This document shows, piece by piece, positions 10,426 to 19,229 of a DNA stretch of 64,000 bases. Made by a program: the position numbers and the translations under genes. The DNA comes from Saccharomycopsis fibuligera x Saccharomycopsis cf. fibuligera (Eukaryota > Ascomycota > Saccharomycetes > Ascoideales > Saccharomycopsidaceae): assembly GCA_001936135.1 (NCBI GenBank), contig CP012810.1:1240001-1304000 (forward strand), in the 5' to 3' direction. Every line of letters begins with the position of its first letter. Positions within the stretch are counted from its first letter, which is position 1. The notes beneath the pieces are model-generated. The model was not told the origin of the DNA. It searched no databases and saw only the letters and a list, made by a program, of their open reading frames with translations.

Positions 10426-11649
10426 TCATTTCTGGATACTATCATTGCAATTCTGAACAGTTTTGCTAATTCTCGCAATATCTGCAGTACCAACTCTGCA
10501 GCACCCACCAACGATTCTCGCACCATACTTGATCCACTCCAATACAACATTTTCCCACTCATACTTGACATCATTCTTCAATTCTGGGTCAACATGCCAG
10601 TCCTTCTTTACCCCATCATAAATCTCCCCTGAATTAGGATACATAACTAGCGGGAATCCCTTTGGCACAAATTGTTGTAAATTTTGCAAGAAATCAGTAG
10701 AAAACCGCAATTTTAAACAGTTGCCACCAATGGCTACGAGGTGCTTGTTTGTGAATGCATTGGTCTTGGTATTGAGGTACTCAACCACTTTAGAAATCGG
10801 AGTACCGTCGGCTAAGTGCACAGGATCCCTGATACTGAATGAAAGCATGTACTTGAATTCTTTCTTATTGCTTGAAGAGCCGCTTTCAGTCTGCATTTGA
10901 GGGATCAAGTCATCTTCAATTAATGAAACAATAGCTTTAACCTCACCGAACTGTGGGATTGTCTCGACATTCAAAATGTCCACGTCAGGATGGCTTAGAA
11001 AGAAACTAACTCTTTCACGATGGAATTCTTTATAAAAATCAATGCTTTTATTGTAAGCGCCACTGAATTCGGACCCATCGCATAAAAATGCTCCATACGG
11101 TCCCACTGACCCAGAAATTAATGGTTTGATAACCAACGGAGGGCTTGAAGTTGATGAAGTAGAACCAAGGCTTGAGTTTGAGTTTGCAAGTTGCTGATTT
11201 CTTTGCTCTGTCTCACGGATAATTTTGTCTCTTGATGTCTTGGCCACCTCAACGCACTGTTCAAAAAACTCTTTTCTTTGCTCTTCAGTTTGATAAATCG
11301 CCTTCCTGTTGATCAAATTTTTGGATCCACAAACCCCATTTCCATTATCATGACTATGTGTATGACTGTGACCATCATGCTTTTGACCATAATCAAATAA
11401 CAGATCAGCAGATGCTTGGTAACTGCAAGTAATAGCGACACTAGCACCCAGGGCAAAATAATCGTAATGCAAGTCAATTATTGCTTGAGGATTATTGATA
11501 AGTACCACTGAAGACCAAAGTGAACTATTGACATTGATTCCGCGAGCCTCAAGTTCGGTGCCTAGACCGCCATCGAGACATAAAATCTCATCAGAGGCAA
11601 ATAGAAAGTCATTTAAAGAGTTGTATTTGTATAATGCGCTACCTGTCAT
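10426..11649 (-). CDS. Homocysteine S-methyltransferase (Sam4/Mht1 family)
   Basis: The 407-residue protein belongs to the zinc-dependent homocysteine methyltransferases, which make methionine from homocysteine with S-adenosylmethionine or S-methylmethionine as methyl donor. The N-terminal LCLDGGLGTELEARG, the middle LISGSVGPYGA and LNVETIPQ, and the C-terminal GGCCRVG are family signatures. Cys311 in IGGNC together with Cys383 and Cys384 would be the three zinc ligands. S. cerevisiae Sam4 and Mht1 are about 325 residues. The extra length comes from insertions, including a His-rich stretch (HDGHSHTHSHD, near residues 90-100) and a Ser-rich linker near 160-175. Whether it is closer to SAM4 or MHT1 cannot be decided by eye. 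The start at 11649 gives the usual N-terminus. Confidence 0.93.
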   Translation of the reverse strand: MTGSALYKYNSLNDFLFASDEILCLDGGLGTELEARGINVNSSLWSSVVLINNPQAIIDLHYDYFALGASVAITCSYQASADLLFDYGQKHDGHSHTHSHDNGNGVCGSKNLINRKAIYQTEEQRKEFFEQCVEVAKTSRDKIIRETEQRNQQLANSNSSLGSTSSTSSPPLVIKPLISGSVGPYGAFLCDGSEFSGAYNKSIDFYKEFHRERVSFFLSHPDVDILNVETIPQFGEVKAIVSLIEDDLIPQMQTESGSSSNKKEFKYMLSFSIRDPVHLADGTPISKVVEYLNTKTNAFTNKHLVAIGGNCLKLRFSTDFLQNLQQFVPKGFPLVMYPNSGEIYDGVKKDWHVDPELKNDVKYEWENVVLEWIKYGARIVGGCCRVGTADIARISKTVQNCNDSIQK

Positions 11650-12774
11650 TGCTAGCTGTTAATTTGTTAATATTTTATATCAAAGTTTATATTCTTTTTT
11701 TCAAAATTGAGAAGTGAACAAAATATTTGTTGTAATGTTTTTTATTTTATAGGAATTTGCTACTCTGTTGAAGATAGCAGCCGTAGTCGTGTTTGTTGGA
11801 ACAAAGGAGAAATTGAAAAGAAAAGAGCAGTTGAGACCCTTTAAATCTATCCTATTATGACCATTAAGTTAAGTGTAATGTGCGTTTTAATTTTTTTCAA
11901 AAAAACCATATGTTAAAAACATTAAATTTCATGATATTTGGAAAAAGTCTCATTGACTAAAGATCAGTCAGTCAAAAAGTTGGTCACCATGCGCGTATTA
12001 GCAATGTCGTAACGTTATATTATCAGTTTCATTTTTCCCGCGAGGATTCATGCACTAATGTGACGGTTTACTACGTAACTAGCGGTAACCCGATTATTAT
12101 CTTACAGTAGAATGCATATTTGACTGCATGTGAGCCAAAAGGGCAAATTAATATATTATAAAGAAAGCTATAATCGGTTAATGGTTAATCATATAACTAA
12201 GGGGTAAGAATGTTGCAGTTCAAACGCTGTGATTGCTTTTTTCTAGGATAGTTGTAACATAATTTAGCAAGACAACATTGATAAGACATCTATACCAACG
12301 TACTCTTTCGTAACGTTACGAAAGATCTGTTTTTATAAAGCAAAACTGTAAATTAAAAAGAATATATCGTAATCGGAAACACATTTCATAAAATTAAACA
12401 TAACACCAGGATAGGAGGGCAGAGAGCATTGGAAAATCATAAAAAAAAATCAAAAATGGAAGGAAAAACGAAAAATGAGCTTTTAATAATTAGTTTACTA
12501 AAATCGGAATACTCAACGCCAAAAAACAAACAAATAGAAAATAAGCGAACCCAAAAAATATAACGAAAGGAAGGATAGTTAAAATATGAGATAAACAACA
12601 ACAAAAAAAAAGTAAATATAAGCAACGTTAGGGGCAACCCTTAAATCGGGACAAAAAGTTCTTCAGGTCAGCTGCAAGGAAACATGAATATATGTAAAAT
12701 GAGCAGGTACCTTGTCAGTAATTGTATTGTCCAAATTGAATGAATTGCAAGCAATCGTCTCTGGGGCAAAGTAA
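11650..12774. promoter_or_regulatory. Upstream region of the homocysteine methyltransferase gene
   Basis: Both flanking genes point left, so this region serves as promoter for the methyltransferase and as 3' flank of the Ato gene. It holds a perfect 22-bp palindrome at 12304-12325 (half-site TCTTTCGTAAC) and a second, partial copy of its core (TCGTAACGTTA) near 12007. No coding sequence is supported. Confidence 0.5.
12304..12325. promoter_or_regulatory. Perfect 22-bp palindrome centred on AACGTT
   Basis: Half-site TCTTTCGTAAC is followed directly by its exact reverse complement. It lies about 655-675 bp upstream of the methyltransferase ATG. A dimeric regulator site is likely, but the factor is unknown. 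Confidence 0.45.
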
Positions 12775-13599
12775 TCAAAGTCTGGAGGTACTGCCTGGCA
12801 AGTATACTGGTCTGATTGTAACGTAAGTGTTCTCTTTAGTAGCCAAACCAGCATAAGCATTGTACCATGCTATAAATGCAACAATCACCCCAATGACACC
12901 GCCGGCTCTCGTAGCACCAACGCTGCCAGTGAATTCACCAATAGATAATAACAAAAATGTAATCCAAAGGAAGAAAAACAATGAACTAAAAGCCCAAGTA
13001 GATCTGATAGTACACATCCACAACAAAATTGTAAAGATTGTCCAACCCAACAAGAAAAACCCAATTGCTGATGCCATTTGATCTTCAGCACCTTCTTTCT
13101 GGTAAGCAGCAGAAATGCCGAATGCGTCAGTAATCAAAGCAGCGTAGGAGATCCAAAAGCCACCATAAGAGGAGAAAGCACAGGCTGCAAAAGTATTCTC
13201 AGAAGCAAATTCCCACATTCCAGCAAGCACTTGCACCGCACCACCGTAAAAAAATGCAAGACTGGCAACAACATTAGGCACTTCAATACCCATAGCCCTA
13301 GCATTGAACATGGAGAGCACAAATGTGGTGAGGGCGAAAGCCGAGAGACCTAATGGTGCGGCATTGGCAAATTTGTGAGTAGCTGGGGCAGCAAGTCCTG
13401 GTTGAGCAGTACCACCAAAAGCTCTAACCAATTCGTCCTTGTAGACCTTAGTATTGCCTATGAGAATAGTTTCACGGCCATCATGGTGGATACCAGGCTC
13501 TACTCTGGCAACATCATTGGCACGCAAAGTGTCGTCATTTGTATGAGAGTACGTTCTTTCTGCTTGTTTCTCAATATCAATTTCGTTACCAGAAGACAT
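12775..13599 (-). CDS. Ato/Gpr1/Fun34/YaaH-family acetate (ammonium) transporter
   Basis: The 274-residue protein has an N-terminal hydrophilic tail of about 85 residues followed by six hydrophobic segments and a short C-terminal tail, the layout of the AceTr (Gpr1/Fun34/YaaH) family. Members sit in the plasma membrane and import acetate with protons; in yeasts they are also linked to ammonium export. The family signature follows the tail but reads NAAPLGL where NPAPLGL is usual; codon by codon the second residue is Ala (GCC). FYGGAVQVLAGMWEF and SSYGGFWISY are further family blocks. The start at 13599 is the first ATG and gives the normal length. Candida species carry several such genes, so the exact member is not assigned. 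Confidence 0.93.
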   Translation of the reverse strand: MSSGNEIDIEKQAERTYSHTNDDTLRANDVARVEPGIHHDGRETILIGNTKVYKDELVRAFGGTAQPGLAAPATHKFANAAPLGLSAFALTTFVLSMFNARAMGIEVPNVVASLAFFYGGAVQVLAGMWEFASENTFAACAFSSYGGFWISYAALITDAFGISAAYQKEGAEDQMASAIGFFLLGWTIFTILLWMCTIRSTWAFSSLFFFLWITFLLLSIGEFTGSVGATRAGGVIGVIVAFIAWYNAYAGLATKENTYVTIRPVYLPGSTSRL

Positions 13600-16587
13600 T
13601 GTTGATGGTTGATTGATAAGTAGTTTATTAATGTATAACGCTTGATTTGTGCGTTGATGATATAAATGATAAGTTTTGAATTGGGAAAGGATATAGGCAA
13701 GGTGAACAGAAAATAAGATAAGACAAAAGAGAAAACAAAAGACAGCATGAAAAGAAAAAGAGAGAGGAACCTCAGCAATATTTATATTTGCAGAAATATG
13801 GCAAACGCAAGAGAAAGGAAATGCATAATGAGTGGGTTGTGGGTTGTGGGTGAGCTAGGATCCCGGATTCTGGTGGGTGTTATTATTAACACTTCACACG
13901 GTAAAGCACTGTGTAGCAGGCTTTTTCCTTTACAGTAGATAGTTGGCTAGTTGACTGAAGTTTTTTTTCCTCCTGTAGGATGCGGCAATGCGCGGTACGT
14001 CAGGGCAGTGAAGGCAAAAATAGGACTGCGAAATGAATGAAAAGGTTAGTAAATGCAAGTGGAAGCTCTAGTGAACTGTATAGTGCTCCAAACGGTTTTG
14101 CGCGCAGCATTCACTCACTACAAATGGCATGAATGATGAGTGATGCCCCGAGGGGAGAAGAGAGGGAGGAAAAAAAAAGTAGGCGCAAATGTTGGGGACC
14201 ACCATGCATGCAGGGTTTCTTTTTTTTCTTACGAACTGGAGCTGCAGGTCTTGCTGCAGTTGGGGTTTCTTGCTTTTTTTGCTGTTTTCCTTCTTTCGCT
14301 TTCCTGCTTCACATGGCGGTATTACTAAGCGCGTCTACATTCTGTTACGTAACTCGGAGGAATGGTGCGGGGGTGTAGCGAACCACCACCACACTGTGGA
14401 CCACACTGTAATATCTTTGACAGCCGGCTTTGCGGCGCTGAATAGTATTTGATGAGTTGTAAAATATAAACAAAGTAGTATAAGCTCAATTCACAGCGCC
14501 TCTAGCTAGTATATTATAGTAGCAACTCAACTGTTAAAATTCCATATTCGTCATCAATCAAGCACAGCGCACCATTAGTCTGCTAACGAGCGTAACATAG
14601 CTATACTGCCTATTAATAAAGATCGACGCCATTTCTATCTGGCAATACAGCTATAAATCAGTAAGCTTAGTTTTCTGGCAACTTTTATTGCTTGACTTTT
14701 GCAAGTCATTGTCTGCTGTTCCTAGCCCCTCTTTTTTTCACTAGAAAAAGTGAAGGATAAAATTTAGTGCAGATTTACGCGTTGGTCTAGCTTTATTTTT
14801 TGTAAGCGAGCTCAACCATATAACGAAGGCACTTTTCTTTCCCGGGGCTTTCTTTTAGCTGCTTTAGCTTGACATTGATCGGTGCGCATTTTGGCAGCTG
14901 ATTTATTATATATTTTATGGTACTAATTAGCAGCAACAGATCCCATATAGTATATCTCATATAGAGTTTTCCGCAGTTCAGGTAATCTGTAGATTGTTTT
15001 CCCCCTCAAGTAGCTTTAAGGTTCACGTATATCTGGCCCAAAGGATCAATTGATATACTGTCGACAAACTTAGGTTTCCGAAAACTTCGTAGTCCGCACT
15101 TTCACCGCATTCGGGCATGCTTACACGATAACTTATGATGCTGTTATGTCAATGATTTCCTGCAAGTATCAAGAAATGCAGCGCATTAACCAGTTGTGCA
15201 GTCTACTCACCAGCAGATGTACCAACACTGCATGATGTTTTTGCCGTTAAAAAAACGTATTGAAAGGAAATAGAGAAAGAATTTACTCAAAGATTACCAG
15301 CTCAATAAAATGACCAAAGGATTACTCCACCAATTGGTCCCTATTCTAGGCATCTTGGAGAACAATGACTGCCAATATGTCTTGGCCAATAACCCACTTA
15401 ATTTATAGATAGACTAGCAAAACCGAAACTTTGGAAGAATTTTGTGAAGGTATAATTGTAGTAAAGCATCAAAGTGGCAGCATTACAAAGAAAACCATTT
15501 TTAAAGATGGGAAGTTTCCTTCCATTCGCGCACCCATGCATGGTCTGTACTTCCGGCAAGTTCACCAACTTGCCGACAAGTGGATGGATCCATGGATATA
15601 TAAAAAAGAAATGAAACCATATAGCAGATCTGTATATTAATGATGATATTTGGTTACATAATAACCCACAATAAATTGAATGTTAATTGAATGTAAATTG
15701 CGTAGTTCTAGATCTCTTGTGTTTCATTAAGATTCATTAATAGCAAAAAAGACTTAATAACTAGACATGCCGGCACGAAGACCCGGATTCATGATTTTTT
15801 GTGAGTACAAATCTGTGGGGAGGGCGGGCCCGAGAATTTCCTTGCAATCATTAGTGGGGCGAAATGGGACGAGGATTCACGGCGGACGGACGGCCAGATG
15901 GAAATCGGTCCGCCGCGGATTAAATACTGCGGTGGGGGTGGGTAGGCAAAGAGGAGGTACGGTGGGGGTTGACGGTAGAGTGCGGTGGGGGTTGGTGGTG
16001 CAGTGTAAATTCCTGCAAGGCTCAACGGCGGGGCAAGACGTTTTTTTTTGTGTGCGTATATAATCATAAAGAGAGGCTGATGAGCGCAGGACAACGGCAT
16101 GATAACATGAAAAATCTTCTAATTTTGGTGAATCGCCTAAATGACTGAATCAAATTTCCGGCACCTCTGATGCTTTTTGTTCAATCTCAATTGTTGATGT
16201 TAGAGACTTGGTCGAAAATGTACATCTGGGTGTTAGCCATAACATGGGAATTACATATCTAGAGCTTTATTTCAGAGCTCAGAGGGGACGGGGCATTGTT
16301 TTACTTCAACCCTTGATATTGGAATTAAAGTAAATTATTCGCCCTGTTATATTGGGAATTCAGGAGCTTTTGTAAATGCAATAAATAGCTAGAAATTTAT
16401 AACAGTAAAGAATTAGAGAACGAAATACAGACAACGCCTAGATATCTGAAACAAATCGAACAGACTAAATAAGAAAACGACTATGAATGTAACAATACTG
16501 TAAAACTGGGAACTAGTTCAGTGTGCAGTAAAATAAAGAAATAATCAACCACTTGCAATAGAAGAAGAGAAGAAATGCATATACGAA
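13600..16587. promoter_or_regulatory. 3-kb upstream region of the Ato transporter gene
   Basis: The neighbouring LRR gene also points left and ends at 16588, so most of this stretch can serve the Ato gene. It contains three tandem GTGGGTT-like units near 13832-13853, the repeat ACCACACTGT at 14388-14397 and 14400-14409, a 9-bp stem with a 4-nt loop at 15554-15575, and a GC-rich island at about 15765-16055. Long promoters are common for carbon-source genes in this clade. A 69-codon open frame at 15431-15640 has no recognisable product. Confidence 0.5.
15765..16055. promoter_or_regulatory. GC-rich island with three CGGTGGGGGT elements
   Basis: G+C rises well above the surroundings. CGGTGGGGGT occurs at 15930-15939, 15960-15969 and 15983-15992. 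An 8-bp inverted pair CGGCGGAC/GTCCGCCG lies at 15880-15887 and 15908-15915. The reverse complement contains CCCCAC cores like those bound by Mig1-type zinc fingers, and the CGG triplets resemble Zn2Cys6 half-sites. Use by either is inferred. Confidence 0.4.
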
Positions 16588-18444
16588 TCAAATGCTAACT
16601 TTCGACACTCTTCTGGACAAAAGCTTTTTCTGGTACTCAAGGTCCATTTGATTTCTTTCTTGGAACCTATTAAACAGCATGTCTAACTGTTCCAACCTTA
16701 AGTTATTTTTAAAGTCATCTGCGTAAAGGTTATAGATACGATTTCTTGAAGCGCTGAAAACTTCAAGAGATACTAATTCTGTCAAACAGTTGTCAAGCTC
16801 CAGTATCTGATTGTTGTCTACATAAAACATCCTCATGTGCTTGAATATAGATCCACAAAACCGGACCGATTTCAAAGACTGAAGATTGCAACTGGAGATG
16901 TCAAAATAGCGTAATTCATGGCTGGGAAAATTTATAATGTAGCGCAACAGTGAATTTCCTGACAAGTTCAAAGATATTAAATTTGGGTAATGGCCGATAG
17001 AATTGATGACTTGGGGAAGTTTGTTTGCTGAAAGATTCAATTCTTGTAGCTTTGGCAATGCTATCTGAAATTGGTTGGATGCAGCGAGAGCTAACGAGGT
17101 GCCAAGTTGGTTAGAGCCTAAATATAAACTTTGCAAATTAGGGAACATTAGTTCAATTTTGTCAACGCTAGTGAGGGAATTTGATGTCATGTTTAAGCTA
17201 ATCATGTTAGGCATGGCAATGCCAGGATTACTGAGCGTAAAGTCTTTGAATGGGTTATCCTTGAACAAATTTGAGGTCAAATGTAATTCCTTCAATCTAT
17301 GTAAATTGCTCAAACCTTTTAATGAAGAAAAACTGTAAATTACATTCTGGCTCAAGTTTAGTATCTGTAAGTTTGGTAGACTTTCTAAATCAAGAGAGCT
17401 AATTTTGTTAAACGATAAATCTAGAAAAGCTATTCTTTTCGATGCCATTTTGGCATAAATTGTGTTAAGACCAAGGCGCAGAAACTTGATTCCTTGTAAA
17501 TTGTAATCCATAATATATTCGAGTAAGCTATCAAAACTCAAGTCTAAAGCTAAGTTAGGCAGTCCAACACGAAGTTCCCGGTGATGATATAGATTCGCAA
17601 TCCCGTAACCTTCTAACTGTTTGACCATATTTGATGAGTGGTGACTATTAGCAGACAGGAGCATGGAATGGTAGCCATGATCATGAACTCCATTTATCTT
17701 CTGTACACTGTCATTGTTGTTCCTTCCTAAAATGACTAAAGAATCACAAATTTCCAAATTTGTCAACTGAGGCAATGAGCAGACTTCTCGGAAAGCCTTG
17801 CATTCAATCAAAACATTATCAAACACAAAACGCATACTCACTGGATTTTGATTTCCTGTTCGCTGCTGGCACAAAATCTGGAAAAAACGGTTGTTTCCAA
17901 TTCTCCTCATGTAGTTCACAATCACGGTTTCCGGCTCTTTACCTCCAAGAAACAAAAATGTAATCTCTTTGACATATTTTCTTTTAGCTAAAACTATACT
18001 TAAGCCATATGGCAACTCGAACACTAGACCAGGTAATTCTGTTAATGATAATTTGTTTTGGCCCCCTTCTGTCGGCATAGCTATTGTCGTTTTTTGAAAA
18101 GTGGTGAAATATTTCCTATATCTTAGATGTGGCTCTCTGCATGGCATTCCTAGTATCTTGACAGTTCTGTATGCTACCGAATTTGCCGCCTCTGCACAGC
18201 CCGGAATTAAAGTAAAAAGCATGATGGTAGATATGGGCAAAATCAGGAAAATGTAGATTTGGATGTCTACAGGAAGGCTTTGTATGCCCCTGAATCTGGA
18301 TCGTATGTTTTGCTCATGGTGATCAATGATGCCTTGAAGAATACGTTTGGCGGAATCGAGAGAGTTTAGAGAATACGAGTCACTTATATTTTGCTCTTCA
18401 ATGAACGCGAGCTTTTTCTTGATCGTCGCAATACGAGTATCCAT
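16588..18444 (-). CDS. Leucine-rich repeat protein with an F-box-like N-terminal motif
   Basis: The 618-residue protein begins with a short coiled-coil-like segment. A motif near residues 55-95 (SLPVDIQIYIFLILPISTIM) resembles an F-box. The remainder up to about residue 610 is built of irregular leucine-rich repeats, seen as runs such as LQILNLSQNVI, LQSLYLGSNQL and LISLNLSGNSLL. By analogy it could be a substrate receptor of an SCF ubiquitin ligase, binding Skp1 with the N-terminus and a target with the LRR fan; this is inferred. The first ATG is at 18444; an upstream extension uses only GTG. Families of such LRR proteins are expanded in Candida-group yeasts, so this may be a member of a multigene family. 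Confidence 0.8.
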   Translation of the reverse strand: MDTRIATIKKKLAFIEEQNISDSYSLNSLDSAKRILQGIIDHHEQNIRSRFRGIQSLPVDIQIYIFLILPISTIMLFTLIPGCAEAANSVAYRTVKILGMPCREPHLRYRKYFTTFQKTTIAMPTEGGQNKLSLTELPGLVFELPYGLSIVLAKRKYVKEITFLFLGGKEPETVIVNYMRRIGNNRFFQILCQQRTGNQNPVSMRFVFDNVLIECKAFREVCSLPQLTNLEICDSLVILGRNNNDSVQKINGVHDHGYHSMLLSANSHHSSNMVKQLEGYGIANLYHHRELRVGLPNLALDLSFDSLLEYIMDYNLQGIKFLRLGLNTIYAKMASKRIAFLDLSFNKISSLDLESLPNLQILNLSQNVIYSFSSLKGLSNLHRLKELHLTSNLFKDNPFKDFTLSNPGIAMPNMISLNMTSNSLTSVDKIELMFPNLQSLYLGSNQLGTSLALAASNQFQIALPKLQELNLSANKLPQVINSIGHYPNLISLNLSGNSLLRYIINFPSHELRYFDISSCNLQSLKSVRFCGSIFKHMRMFYVDNNQILELDNCLTELVSLEVFSASRNRIYNLYADDFKNNLRLEQLDMLFNRFQERNQMDLEYQKKLLSRRVSKVSI

Positions 18445-19200
18445 ATCATAATAATAATGACGAAGCAGTAGCACTTTTTATGTAACTTTTTGCTCTTGGG
18501 TGTTCGTATGTTTGGGTGGGCCTCCTTTTCTTGTTTAGGTAGTCCGGGTTTTTTTCAGACTTCAAAGGAACCGGGGAAATGGATCAAGTTTAAATATTGC
18601 ATAATAAACGTACTTCAGAAGCATTCAGCAGCAGAAAACGGAGCTACATAAATTTTACAAACAATACTCAATGGAATTAATTTGCCAAGGACCGAAAGTA
18701 GAAATAAAGAAAAATACATAGTCCTTTGTACCCTCAGATTTTAGTGAATAAAGATTTTTGATCTCATATAATTGAAGATGTTTTGTTGAGAAATAAATCC
18801 AAAAAAGGTGCCTACCTATATACAATAGTATCAATCTTTGGCTCCTGAACCAATTTCTCTATTAATCAATGGTAAGAAGAGGCAGAAAAAAAAATACTAA
18901 GATTTTCTTTCCAATTGGAACAGAATTCTCTACTAATTGGTACCTGTGGTGCGGGCTCATGCACAGATTCGACAAAAATAGAAAAAAGATAACTGTTTAT
19001 TTTAAACTAAAGGTTTTCATGGAATAAGTTGACGTCAGCGAGTCTCCCAAAATCGATAGTACTGTGCAAAATGAATTCACGGACTATAAAATATATCAAA
19101 CAGCAATTGCAAGCCTGATCTAAGCGAAGGCTATGAAGCATGTGATGATGATTCATTTTATAGTATTTGAATATCTGCTTAAGGAATGACGTCCAAACAT

Positions 19201-19229
19201 ATTATTATTATTACTATTATTATTATTAC
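19201..19229. repeat. (ATT)n microsatellite, one interruption
   Basis: Tandem ATT units with one ACT interruption in non-coding DNA. Confidence 0.85.

Noticed and set aside
15930-15992. G-quadruplex
   Set aside because: G runs of three or more are separated by loops near 20 nt, outside the classical pattern. The repeat is reported only as possible binding sites.
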